Assembly: GCA_041741455.1 (NCBI GenBank) | Contig: JBGSJZ010000018.1 | Span: 120,117-184,116 of the forward strand | DNA length: 64,000 bases | Reading direction: 5' to 3' | DNA from: CALESS01 sp041741455 | GTDB taxonomy: Bacteria; Chloroflexota; Anaerolineae; Anaerolineales; Anaerolineaceae | Shown here: positions 52,332 through 60,143 of the stretch, one piece after another | How the letters are laid out: every line of letters begins with the position of its first letter | Position numbering within the stretch: the stretch's first letter is position 1 | Program-made: the position numbers and the translations under genes | Notes under the pieces: model-generated | Told to the model about the DNA's origin: nothing | The model's input: only the letters and a program-made list of their open reading frames with translations | Database searches by the model: none

Positions 52332-53702
52332 TTAACGCCGGATGATGGGCAAATTCAGAATGAAATGCTGAAAGGCAATATTTGTATTGGATGGGTCTGA
52401 AAATTGATTGAACACAACAAAACCCAACCCGGCATTGTTGAGTGCCAGGGCAATATTATCGGACGCCGGGCAATCGATTTCATCTCCGATCCAGGCACCG
52501 GGTGCGCCGCCCACCCGCTCCGGGGGATAGGTGACGCCTAAACAACTGGAAGCTCCATCCACATAGGCATAGGCAATCACCGGAAAATTATCTGGATCCA
52601 CCTTAAGGGAGAATGGGCTGGCGATAAAGGGTGATTGACTATCGATGACTGCAACATCGGTACAATTCCAACGATAACCCGATTGAAGACCTATGTTATA
52701 CCAGGTATCCCAACCGCAGTTGCCTCCGACCCCCACAAATTTTGCATGTCTCAACAGGCGTTGTGGCAACATGCCAGATTTGTCTTCAATATAAGCGATT
52801 TGGGGCGACCCGGAGCCAAAATCCATCGACAAGACCGGATAAATCGTATCGTCTCCCGTCCCTTCATCGATCATGATGCAGCGCCAGGTATCACCTGGTC
52901 CGCAGGTGCCTGGAACCAATATATTGGTAGGATATGCGTATATTAACTGGTCGGAAATTAAGTCGTTATAGGAGATGCGTGGGGAATCCGAAGCAGTGAT
53001 GGATAATTGGACTAGACCACTGAACCTACCAGAGTCAATCTCATCACAGGTCCAGGTTGTGGAAAAACCACAGGAGGTGTTGGTGATGTCACCCATGTAA
53101 ATATAAACAAGTTTTTCGACACTATTGTTGGATAAAATAACGGCGCCCTGGATATGTCCTTCACTATCATAGGCCAGGGATGGTCGGCCTGCCAGGTGGT
53201 AACCATTATAGGTTCCTGTATTCAACCTGAGTAATACCCCAACGGCGGAACCACTACTAGAAAAATCATGGGCCCAATACTTACTGTAATACATCAACGA
53301 TTCGGTTCCGTTTTGGTAGACCCAGGCGGTTAGAAATGTATCCGTAAAAGAAAAACTGGTTAAGGGACTGTAAAAAGGCGGGCTGCCGAGATCGGAAAGG
53401 ATCAGCTTGCAGGTCCAGGCGCTATCCGGTCCGCAGCCATCCGTGGTTCCATCCACCTTGTATGCAAAATATAAATCATCTGCGATGATGTAATTGAATA
53501 TTGGAATCTGGTATTTCCCCCCAAAGTCTGCCGAAAGGAAATAGGCGTCAGAATCAGCAGAAAAGATTTGGTCAACCCAGGGCAACAAAGCAGGTTCAAC
53601 TGTTCCCTTGGGGGGCGCCACGATCTGGCTGGAGACGGGAGAGAAAATTGACAGAATAACTGCAAGGCATAGAAGGATTGCGACCAGCTTGTGAGTGCGC
53701 AT
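52332..53702 (-). CDS. Secreted protein of unknown function ending in LPIIRR
   Basis: 456 aa with a signal peptide (ILLCLAVILSIFSPVSS). The rest is beta-rich with loosely repeated C-G-x-x-x-T-W-x-C blocks (GCGPDSAWTCKLI, CGFSTTWTCDEI, TCGPGDTWRCIMI, NCGWDTWYNIG) and phrases such as SLAYDSEGHIQGAV, so it may be a propeller with disulfide-linked blades. It ends in FILNLPIIRR, the shared C-terminal motif. I do not recognise a named family. It sits between the FGE-like gene and a duplicated copy of that gene's 3' end. Confidence 0.75.
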   Translation of the reverse strand: MRTHKLVAILLCLAVILSIFSPVSSQIVAPPKGTVEPALLPWVDQIFSADSDAYFLSADFGGKYQIPIFNYIIADDLYFAYKVDGTTDGCGPDSAWTCKLILSDLGSPPFYSPLTSFSFTDTFLTAWVYQNGTESLMYYSKYWAHDFSSSGSAVGVLLRLNTGTYNGYHLAGRPSLAYDSEGHIQGAVILSNNSVEKLVYIYMGDITNTSCGFSTTWTCDEIDSGRFSGLVQLSITASDSPRISYNDLISDQLIYAYPTNILVPGTCGPGDTWRCIMIDEGTGDDTIYPVLSMDFGSGSPQIAYIEDKSGMLPQRLLRHAKFVGVGGNCGWDTWYNIGLQSGYRWNCTDVAVIDSQSPFIASPFSLKVDPDNFPVIAYAYVDGASSCLGVTYPPERVGGAPGAWIGDEIDCPASDNIALALNNAGLGFVVFNQFSDPSNTNIAFQHFILNLPIIRR

Positions 53703-53830
53703 ACGAAACCTCCGGGTGGATCGATCATATTCAGTTGTAAACGGCGATGTAGACTGGGATGGTGAAATGTAGGGGAATATGAAGATTATACAGAAAAATG
53801 GAGGAAATGAAACAGGGGAAAAACCACATT

Positions 53831-54014
53831 TGATTACGATGAAGATTCACCGAAAGTTAACCCGACCGGACCGCTGACTGGAGAAAATCGGGCGATGCGC
53901 GGCGGGGGTTGGTACTGCTTCTGGAACGACATCCGCACGGGCAACCGGCATCAATTTCACCCGTTGATGAATTATTACAACATGGGTTTCCGCTGCGCCT
54001 GGGATACACCGTAA
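53831..54014 (+). pseudogene. Remnant of the 3' end of the FGE-like gene
   Basis: These 184 bp align without gaps with 52074-52257, the last 61 codons of the FGE-like gene including the stop, and still read in frame (MRGGGWYCFWNDIRTGNRH; NYYNMGFRCAWDTP, then TAA). No start or upstream part is present. The remainder of the gap 53703-53830 shows no feature. Duplication of the 3' end brackets the secreted-protein gene at 52332. Confidence 0.88.
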
Positions 54015-54021
54015 GAGACGC

Positions 54022-54633
54022 CTACAGCAGCCCGCGGCTGGTGAGTTCGGCTTCCAGCTGAAGGGGGTTATGAAAATGGATGGTTTGGAAGCCCAGGGCC
54101 TGGGCGGCGGCAATGTTGACGGGAATATCATCGATAAACAGGCACTCCTCCGCCGGGAGGCCGATCTGCGCCAGCAGGACCTGGAAGATGCGCGGATCGG
54201 GCTTGATCAGCTTGACCTCGCCCGAGACGACCATGCCCTGGAACCAGTTGAAGAATTCATAGAGAGGGCGCACCTGGTGGAATTTCTCGGCGGACCAGTT
54301 GCTCAGGCCATACAGGGTGATGCCGTTCTGGCGCAGGCGGTCCAGGATCTCCACGCTGCCGGGGATGGCGCCGCCTATGGTTTCCGGGAAGCGCTCATCA
54401 TAAGCGTGGATCAGGTCGCAGTAGTGCGGGTGGCGGGCGCACAGCCCGGCGATGGCCTCGGAGAAGGGGATCGGGTTGGCATCTTGCTGGTGATTCCATT
54501 CGGCGAAGCCGATTTCAAGCAGGAAGCGCTCGATGGCGGCTTCATCGCCGGGGAAGAGCTTGCGGTAGAGGTAGCGCGGGTTCCAGTCCAGCAGAACGCC
54601 GCCAAAATCAAAGACGATGGTGGGTGTATTCAT
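54022..54633 (-). CDS. HAD-superfamily hydrolase (subfamily IA)
   Basis: 203 aa. Motif I is VFDFGGVLLDW (Asp nucleophile at ~9; the usual second Asp is Gly, as in the DFGGV group), motif II ITLYGLSNWS, motif III Lys in KLIKPDPRIFQ and motif IV ECLFIDDIPVNIAAAQALG. This group includes haloacid dehalogenase-like and sugar-phosphate or nucleotide phosphatases; the substrate is open. Cytosolic. Confidence 0.88.
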   Translation of the reverse strand: MNTPTIVFDFGGVLLDWNPRYLYRKLFPGDEAAIERFLLEIGFAEWNHQQDANPIPFSEAIAGLCARHPHYCDLIHAYDERFPETIGGAIPGSVEILDRLRQNGITLYGLSNWSAEKFHQVRPLYEFFNWFQGMVVSGEVKLIKPDPRIFQVLLAQIGLPAEECLFIDDIPVNIAAAQALGFQTIHFHNPLQLEAELTSRGLL

Positions 54634-54741
54634 AGGGGGCTATTGTATCACCATCCCCCGGGATGGAAAAACAATTGGTTCTTTTTGTGTGCAGTTTATT
54701 TCATAATTCGGGGGAATGTTGAAAAAACCAAGGGGGAGGGG

Positions 54742-54756
54742 CGAGGCGACGCCTCG
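54742..54756. repeat. REP-like palindrome
   Basis: CGAGGC-GAC-GCCTCG type palindrome, closely related to the palindromes inside the RAYT gene (55591-55611). Likely a REP/BIME unit mobilised by that transposase. In the gap 54634-54953 the other feature is the hairpin at 54780-54810. Confidence 0.55.
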
Positions 54757-54779
54757 TTCGGTATGGAGAATGAATCGAA

Positions 54780-54810
54780 GACCCAAAGGGTTTCAAAAAC
54801 CCTTTGGGTC
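54780..54810. terminator. Strong hairpin in intergenic region
   Basis: Perfect 14-bp stem (54780-54793 with 54797-54810) with a CAA loop, followed by AAATTTT. It lies between divergently placed genes, downstream of the 40-aa minus-strand gene. It could be that gene's terminator. Confidence 0.6.
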
Positions 54811-54953
54811 AAATTTTGAGAGTCGCCCTCATTGAGAAAGTAGACAAAACCATACCAGCAGGATGGACACCTGCAATTGGGATGGACTCCTTATCGGCTA
54901 ACCAGATAAGGATTAAGCCATACAACCAGCATGGATTTTTGGATCGAAAAACT

Positions 54954-55076
54954 TTACACCGTGCCAACGGTGTTGGTGTTTTTCTCGTGCTTCAACTTCC
55001 GTTTTTCCTTAATCGTCAGTTTTGGCTTCTTCTTTTGTTCTTTCTTGCCCTTATCTTTCTTTCCAGCCTCACCCAT
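54954..55076 (-). CDS. Small lysine-rich protein (40 aa)
   Basis: A minus-strand reading frame of 40 codons starts at ATG 55076 with a good GGAGGA upstream and ends at TAA 54954-54956. It encodes a very basic protein: MGEAGKKDKGKKEQKKKPKL followed by a KEKRKLKHEKN stretch. No other product fits this segment, and the codons look natural. Small Lys-rich proteins of this kind (KLTxKEKRKLKxEK) occur in other bacteria as I recall, with unknown function, possibly nucleic-acid or ribosome binding. It is short, so certainty is limited. Confidence 0.6.
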   Translation of the reverse strand: MGEAGKKDKGKKEQKKKPKLTIKEKRKLKHEKNTNTVGTV

Positions 55077-55520
55077 CTTATCCTCCGATGATTGATCGAT
55101 TCTTGTCTTTCCCAGGGAATCTGTATGCAAATTGGCGTATTTTCTATATTACCACAACTCTTGCGTTTTGTTTTGTTGAGTTAAAATGGAGAGATTATGA
55201 CCAACGACCCAACGATCCCCCAGCGCAAATCCATCCGGCTGCCGGGATACGATTACACCCAGTCCCCTTCTGGATGCTGCGCGACCAGGAGCGTACTTCA
55301 TCACCCTGGTCACCTTGCAACGGGAATGCCTGTTTGGTGAAATTGGAGGGGATTCACAAAGAGGTAGCGCGCCAGAAATGCAATTAAACCGGTATGGGGA
55401 GATTTTATCCAGCATCTGGCGGGATACTGCTTTGATTCGGCCAAATGTTATGCTGGATGAGTTTGTCATCATGCCCAATCATGTGCATGGCATCATAATC
55501 ATACAAGAAACCAAATGTAA

Positions 55521-55541
55521 GGGCGACCCGGCGGGTCGCCC
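55521..55541. repeat. REP-like palindrome inside the RAYT gene, type 1
   Basis: Perfect palindrome GGGCGACCC-GGC-GGGTCGCCC (9-bp arms, 3-nt loop) within the reading frame of the transposase. Confidence 0.7.
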
Positions 55542-55590
55542 GGTTATGGCGGAACAACCCACCAAAACCGGGCGAGGCAACGCTCAAACC

Positions 55591-55611
55591 GGGCGAGGCA
55601 ACGCCTCGCCC
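55591..55611. repeat. REP-like palindrome inside the RAYT gene, type 2
   Basis: Perfect palindrome GGGCGAGGC-AAC-GCCTCGCCC. A partial copy (CGGGCGAGGCAACGC) lies just before it at 55569-55583, and a related unit at 54742. Confidence 0.7.
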
Positions 55612-55930
55612 TTACCCAGATTGGTGGAGGGGTCGATTGGAGCGATCATCGGACAAATCAAATCTCTGACCACCAAACAACTCAATCAAATCCGCCATAC
55701 CCCGGGCGCGCCGGTCTGGCACCGAAATTATTTTGACCGGATCATTCGAAACGAGCGGGAATTGGATAGCATCCGGTACTATATCCAGAATAATCCCCGG
55801 CGCTGGGCGGAGGATGAGGAAAACCTGACCCGGACGTAGGGGTACATATACCCTGAGGTCGGATACCCGTGACCTGCGAGGTCGTACCCCGGGATTTTTA
55901 TGCTATGATTATCTTATCCAAACCCGACGG

Positions 55931-55988
55931 GGAAGGCCCGCCTGCCCGCACTTGCCATGCTTCGCGAACGCCGGCCGTTGGGCGGCCC
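55931..55988 (+). repeat. attC-like spacer repeat A
   Basis: One of four related spacer repeats. Shared core: (A/G)TGC-x-x-CGCGAACGC, then 9 bp from GCGAA to TTGG, ending CCGTTGGGCGG. GTTGGGC fits the GTTRRRY core of integron attC sites, and an upstream GCCCGCC arm can pair imperfectly with the 3' end. It precedes the first GNAT gene. Confidence 0.5.
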
Positions 55989-56026
55989 AATGCCCTGTCA
56001 TTTTTGGCTGAAGGAACGCTCATTTC

Positions 56027-56650
56027 ATGATGAATCCAATCATGCAACCCGCTGTCCCAGAGATGGCTCAAGAAGCTGCCAGTCTCATTTACCTTACCAT
56101 GGCCAAAACGGCAGATTATTTATTCGGGCAGGAACCAACACCTAGAACACATCAAGTGCTGGGGAACCTCTTTCGGTTGAAGTCCAACCGTTTCAGTCAT
56201 CAATTTACACAGGTACTCTGCGATTCTGAGAAAGTAGTTGGGCTGGTCATATCCTATTCTGGCAGGTTAATGAAGTCCCTTGAACTTCCCATGGCGTTGC
56301 AATTGCTGCGTATGATAGGATTGGTCAGGTTTAGCCAGTTTCTTTGGAGAGCTATTCCTTTGATCGGTATGAAGGAAGCCATGGATGACGAGTATTTCAT
56401 TAGCAATATTGCTGTTGCGCTAACACAACAGCAGAATGGCCTGGGACATTTGATGCTGGAACAGGTTGAGAACCAGGCACGAAGTCAGGGATATCGGAAG
56501 ATCGCTTTGACCGTAGATATTGAGAATGAGCGTGCTTTTTCATTGTATCAACGGGTTGGCTTCGATCTGGTTGATGCTGTGATCATTGCCAGGCTGAAAA
56601 AAAGTATTCATTATGCAGGATATTATCGGATGCTGAAGGCTTGTGAATAA
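56027..56650 (+). CDS. GNAT-family N-acetyltransferase
   Basis: 207 aa. The acetyl-CoA-binding part is in the C-terminal half: NIAVALTQQQNGLGHLMLEQ near residue 127 (the Q/R-x-x-G-x-G/A loop is QQNGLG), then RKIALTVDIENERAFSLYQRVGF near 163, the last GNAT strand and helix. Substrate unknown. No clear Shine-Dalgarno. Spacer repeats A and B flank the gene (55931 and 56756), as expected for a mobile cassette. Confidence 0.85.
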   Translation: MMNPIMQPAVPEMAQEAASLIYLTMAKTADYLFGQEPTPRTHQVLGNLFRLKSNRFSHQFTQVLCDSEKVVGLVISYSGRLMKSLELPMALQLLRMIGLVRFSQFLWRAIPLIGMKEAMDDEYFISNIAVALTQQQNGLGHLMLEQVENQARSQGYRKIALTVDIENERAFSLYQRVGFDLVDAVIIARLKKSIHYAGYYRMLKACE

Positions 56651-56755
56651 GCGACCACACATCACAGTCAGCAGCCGAAGAGTGGACGCTTTGCGTGTGC
56701 GACTTATGGGTATTTTCCTACCTTTGGATTGATACTGTCCTCAGGCCGAATCTAG

Positions 56756-56800
56756 TCTCGCCCACATGCCGTGCTGTGCGAACGCGGGCTGTTGGCTGGC
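56756..56800 (+). repeat. attC-like spacer repeat B
   Basis: Related to repeats A, G and H: TGCTGTGCGAACGC, 9-bp spacing to TTGG, ending GCTGTTGGCTGGC. It lies between the two GNAT genes. Confidence 0.45.
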
Positions 56801-56843
56801 TAAAAAACCTGCTCACGTCAACCATCTCGATCCTTGGAGAACC

Positions 56844-57434
56844 ATGTCCATTGACAGCATATTTCAATCATTTCCACAGCTAAAGACAAAGCGCCTGATC
56901 CTGCGAAGAATGCAAGTCACCGATTCGGACGCAATATTCAGGATATTGTCCGATCATCAAGTAACCAGGTACTATGATGATGCCACTTTTACAGATATCT
57001 CCCAGGCACGTGACCAAATTGAAGCCTGGGAAAAAGGTTTTATAAAAAACCATTGCATCCGGTGGGGAATTGCGGATAACACGGATGGTGCCATTATCGG
57101 CTCATGTGGTTACTATGGCATTCATCAATGGCACCGGCGGGCATCGATCGGATATGAGTTGGCGCGTTCAGCCTGGCGGATGGGCATTATGACAGAAGCC
57201 TTGGCTGCCATGATCGATTTTGGGTTTAAGGAAATGGACTTGAATCGGATTGAGGCAGTTGTAATGCCCCAGAATACAGCTTCGATAAAATTACTTGAGA
57301 AACTTGGATTTCGCAACGAGGGCTTATTGGAAGAGTATGAAAACTGGGATAGCAAAGGTTTTACTGATTTATGCATTTTCGCATTGCTAAGAAAGACGTG
57401 GGTTAAGGTATCGTCAGAGATGAAAACCAGTTAA
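56844..57434 (+). CDS. GNAT-family N-acetyltransferase, RimJ/RimL type
   Basis: 196 aa from ATG 56844, preceded by GGAG; the frame extends upstream into the spacer repeat but lacks a start signal. Typical RimJ/RimL blocks: LKTKRLILRRMQVTDSDAIF, IGYELARSAWRMGIMTEAL near 112 and VMPQNTASIKLLEKLGFRNEG near 152. Such enzymes acetylate protein N-termini or amino sugars/antibiotics; substrate unknown. Confidence 0.88.
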   Translation: MSIDSIFQSFPQLKTKRLILRRMQVTDSDAIFRILSDHQVTRYYDDATFTDISQARDQIEAWEKGFIKNHCIRWGIADNTDGAIIGSCGYYGIHQWHRRASIGYELARSAWRMGIMTEALAAMIDFGFKEMDLNRIEAVVMPQNTASIKLLEKLGFRNEGLLEEYENWDSKGFTDLCIFALLRKTWVKVSSEMKTS

Positions 57435-57453
57435 CAAAGCACTCAGCGAAAAG

Positions 57454-57486
57454 ACGCAGATTGAGGTGGTCGACCGGGCAATCGGT
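57454..57486 (+). pseudogene. Possible fragment of a type II restriction-methylase C-terminus
   Basis: About 31 bp reading TQIEVVDRAIG match 61338-61368 (TQIEITDQAID) with 6 differences by eye. The phrase resembles the region just before the LYGLTEEE tail of Eco57I/PglX-like enzymes. The match is short and the call is tentative. The gap 57435-57655 shows nothing else clear. Confidence 0.35.
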
Positions 57487-57655
57487 GAAAAATTTAAGTA
57501 TTCTACCTGGATCTTCGCAGAATCAGATCCAATGTCACTGCAAGGATGTTGTGAGTCCAATATCGACAGCATGAATGAATGACAATCATGCAACCTATGG
57601 ATGATCAGCCTAACCAATCATTTTCCTGCTGGCAAGTGTTGAAGGGAAGGATGAT

Positions 57656-58063
57656 ATGGGAAAATTCATTACTTCCGAATTTCACCGGGTCCAGGGCGTT
57701 TATGAGCCGGTGGAGAGCGTGGTTGAATACACCTATTGTGATCAATGTGGTTCTTTTAACATCCAGATAGATTACCCAACCCGTTCCATCGATACCCCTT
57801 TGAGCTATGTTCTATTGGCTTCTTACGTAGCAACCATTGTGTTTGGGCTTTGGACAAAGAACCTGTTCGTCTGTTTGGGAATCGGGGCGATAGGGGTCAT
57901 CGCGCTGATTCTCCTTCTCCGTGGAAAGCACCCAAGGTGTAGAGCCTGTGGAAACGAAAAATTCACTTCCAGCAATGTTCTGAATTATCCAAACGATACA
58001 ATGAAAATAGATGTGCCCGAAGAGGCAATCGTCAAGAAAATTATTAAGAATATAATTTATTGA
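57656..58063 (+). CDS. Small zinc-ribbon membrane protein
   Basis: 135 aa with AAGGA upstream. Two C-x-x-C pairs (YCDQC near residue 28 and CRACG near 95) flank two hydrophobic segments (LSYVLLASYVATIVFGLW; FVCLGIGAIGVIALILLLRG), so the protein probably has a zinc ribbon split by a membrane hairpin. I do not recognise a named family. It lies in the cassette-like run of same-strand genes. Confidence 0.75.
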   Translation: MGKFITSEFHRVQGVYEPVESVVEYTYCDQCGSFNIQIDYPTRSIDTPLSYVLLASYVATIVFGLWTKNLFVCLGIGAIGVIALILLLRGKHPRCRACGNEKFTSSNVLNYPNDTMKIDVPEEAIVKKIIKNIIY

Positions 58064-58155
58064 GGCAGGTTGGATGGGTTTCATCAGCCAAATCCGCCCG
58101 TTGGCAAGGAGTGCTCCCCGTGAGGAGTAAAAACCAATCCGAAACTTGAGGTGCC

Positions 58156-59205
58156 ATGAAGCCATATGAAGAACTAACCGATGCAGGTCGGGTACGCAGG
58201 ATGAGGCAATTGGCTGGCTGTGCCTTGAATGATTATGGTTTGGCTGATGTACGGCTCAAGTTCCTCAGGCAGGCCGGGAATACGCTCTTTCGGGTCAACC
58301 AGGTCAACCCTACCCCCCATCCCAAAATCAATCGATATGCCCCGGGCCAGTATTTGCTCCGCATTCATCAGCCTGGCTATCAAACGCCCGCAGCGATAGA
58401 GTTGGAGCTGGAATGGCTATCTTCCATGTGCCAGGCTGACCTCCCCGTGGCAGAACCCAGATTAACCCTGGCTGGCAAATCCACCACCCTGGTCGCTCTT
58501 CCCGGCATACCGGGGCAACACCTGTGCTCGCTCCTGCGCTGGGTGAAGGGGCGCGAACTAAGCAGGGATGAAATTCGCCCCCATCACTACAGAGCGTTGG
58601 GGGAACTTGTGGCGAGGTTGCACCAGCATGCCGAGTACTGGCAAGCGCCGGCGGGCCTTGATAAACGAAAATATGATTGGGATGGGTTATTCCGCCAGGC
58701 AGGTGAGGACGGAATGCCCTCCAGTGAAGCCTGGGAATTGCTTCCACCTGAATATAAAGAACCTTTTGAAATTGTGTCAAAGAAAGTTGGGCAAGTCATG
58801 GACCGGTTGGGAAAAGGCCCTAATGTTTATGGCTTGATCCATGGTGATATTGGCATGGGGGCAAACGTCATCTTCTGGGAGGGGGATGTTCGCATCATCG
58901 ATTTTGACGATTCCGGCTTTGGATATTACCTTTTCGACCTGGCCATTATCCTGGAAGACAGCCAGGATCATCAAATCCGGCCTGAGTTTCGGGAAGGCCT
59001 GCTGGAGGGATATAACCGTCTGCGTCCGTTAGCGGGAGATCAAGCAGAAAATCTCGATCTTTTCCTGGCAGCCTATGCCGTCTATTGGAGTCTCTTCGCA
59101 GTCGATGCGGTCCGCTTCCATCCAGAGGATCGGGAAGAGATTTATGAGCGGATGGCTCGCTATTTGAGGCTGGTGGAAAATTACCTTGGCCAGAACATAA
59201 GGTAG
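58156..59205 (+). CDS. Phosphotransferase (APH/RdoA-like kinase fold)
   Basis: 349 aa. The catalytic loop is LIHGDIGMGANVIFWEGD near residue 230 (H-x-D with the distal Asn) and the metal-binding Asp motif is VRIIDFDDSGFG near 247, as in aminoglycoside phosphotransferases and RdoA/SrkA-type kinases. Residues ~45-110 form the N-lobe. Substrate unknown: small molecule, sugar or protein are all possible. A hydrolase pseudogene starts 3 nt after its stop. Confidence 0.85.
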   Translation: MKPYEELTDAGRVRRMRQLAGCALNDYGLADVRLKFLRQAGNTLFRVNQVNPTPHPKINRYAPGQYLLRIHQPGYQTPAAIELELEWLSSMCQADLPVAEPRLTLAGKSTTLVALPGIPGQHLCSLLRWVKGRELSRDEIRPHHYRALGELVARLHQHAEYWQAPAGLDKRKYDWDGLFRQAGEDGMPSSEAWELLPPEYKEPFEIVSKKVGQVMDRLGKGPNVYGLIHGDIGMGANVIFWEGDVRIIDFDDSGFGYYLFDLAIILEDSQDHQIRPEFREGLLEGYNRLRPLAGDQAENLDLFLAAYAVYWSLFAVDAVRFHPEDREEIYERMARYLRLVENYLGQNIR

Positions 59206-59208
59206 TCC

Positions 59209-59696
59209 GTGGGTACACTGTTCACAGACTCGCCGGATGGCACCAGGGTTGTATACGATCCAAGCGGGTCGCCAGGTTGATTCTGATGGGGACGCCGTTG
59301 GGCCTGGGGGTAGCTGGCGAACAACGGCAGGCAGCGATCGATTTCTGTGCCCACTGGCTGCCGATCTTGCAGGCACTGCGGGAGGGCAGCCTGGATTTCG
59401 AGGCGTTAACCGAGGAGGATCAGGAACTGCTGAAGGGTTTGAACGTTGCCGCGATGTTGGGCTGGGTCAGAGCGATGCTCGACTGGGGCCCGGTTGAGCC
59501 GGCTGACTTCCGCTGCCCCACCTAGTGGCTGGTGGGTTCAGAGGATCGCCAGGCGATGGCAAGTGTCCGGGAGTACGGGGAAGCGCTGAAGGGGTCCCAG
59601 GTGGAGATGAGCATTCTGGCAGATTTGAACCATGAACAGGTATTCGCCGAGATTGACTGAGTGCTGCCCATTCTGTTGGCCTTTACGGGGGCCTAG
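59209..59696 (+). pseudogene. Alpha/beta-hydrolase pseudogene
   Basis: The segment starts with a GTG and reads VGTLFTDSPDGTRVVYDPSG, the N-terminus of an alpha/beta hydrolase, then breaks at ~59277. After a frame change it continues LILMGTPLGLGVAGEQRQ through WVRAMLDWGPVEPADFRCPT, reaches TAG (59523-59525), goes on in the same frame as WLVGSEDRQAMASVREYGEA to LNHEQVFAEID, then TGA (59658-59660) and VLPILLAFTGA and TAG (59694-59696). About 90 residues including the nucleophile elbow are missing at the break. LNHEQ contains the family's catalytic His region. The gene is clearly dead. Confidence 0.82.
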
Positions 59697-59783
59697 GAAA
59701 GCGCAACCCTGCGGCTGCAGCCGACCGGGCGTGAGTTGTACGGGCTGACGGAGGAGGAGATCAAAGCGGTGGAAGGGTGTTGA
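59697..59783 (+). pseudogene. C-terminal remnant of a type II restriction-modification enzyme
   Basis: In the same frame after the hydrolase remnant, 28 codons read RLQPTGRELYGLTEEEIKAVEG plus Cys and TGA. LYGLTEEEI-x-x-VEG is the typical C-terminal end of Eco57I/PglX-like restriction methylases, as I recall. The rest of such a gene is absent. Confidence 0.5.
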
Positions 59784-59788
59784 TGATC

Positions 59789-59821
59789 AGATTTCCGAAA
59801 TCATTAAGATTTCGGAAATCT
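59789..59821. terminator. Hairpin after the restriction-enzyme remnant
   Basis: Perfect 14-bp stem (59789-59802 with 59808-59821) with a 5-nt loop, no T run. From 59822 to 60050 I see nothing further. Confidence 0.5.
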
Positions 59822-60050
59822 TGGACAGACCAAAACACGATCAAATTGTTCTTCAGGTTTGTACAGGTCACGGCATTCTTTTCAAGCCATTGGATGAATG
59901 GATCAAACCTGCTATAGAATGGACCGGGAAACCATAAATGATGGTGCGGAAATTGGCAGGGACCAACCAAGCATGCGGCTGGCAGGTGGGACTGTGGTAT
60001 TTTCAGGATTTTCGCAAAGCGTGGCTTCGAGTTTTTCCTGCTCCCAAGCC

Positions 60051-60105
60051 GAGGCCACGCCCGCCTGCACGCGGTGCTGCGCGAAAGCAAACCGTTGGGC
60101 GGTTC
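60051..60105 (+). repeat. attC-like spacer repeat G
   Basis: Contains GTGCTGCGCGAAAGC, 9-bp spacing from GCGAA to TTGG, and AAACCGTTGGGCGG; an upstream ACGCCCGCC arm can pair with the GGGCGG end. It precedes the DinB-family gene. Confidence 0.5.
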
Positions 60106-60143
60106 GTCACATCGGTCAATCGTAAATAATGGAGACTTAGCAA

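Larger units (their letters stand above)
55197..55839 (+). pseudogene. REP-associated tyrosine transposase (RAYT, IS200/IS605-like), frameshifted
   Basis: The gene starts at ATG 55197 (MTNDPTIPQRKSIRLPGYDY), but the frame is lost near 55263-55284; the continuing frame reads GAYFITLVTLQRECLFGE and is open from 55315 to the stop at 55839. The second part keeps the catalytic features: the metal-binding His pair in MPNHVHGIIII and the Tyr in NYFDRIIRNERELDSIRYYI. Y1/RAYT enzymes mobilise REP palindromes. The middle of the reading frame contains REP palindromes in frame (55521-55541, 55591-55611). Removing 22 nt, or one T at 55263, would restore the frame. A second copy of the first 72 bp lies at 62325. 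Confidence 0.82.

Noticed and set aside
54804..55091. 95-aa plus-strand ORF with hydrophobic C-terminus
   Set aside because: The hydrophobicity arises from the complement of the Lys-rich codons of the 40-aa minus-strand gene, which has the better start signal.
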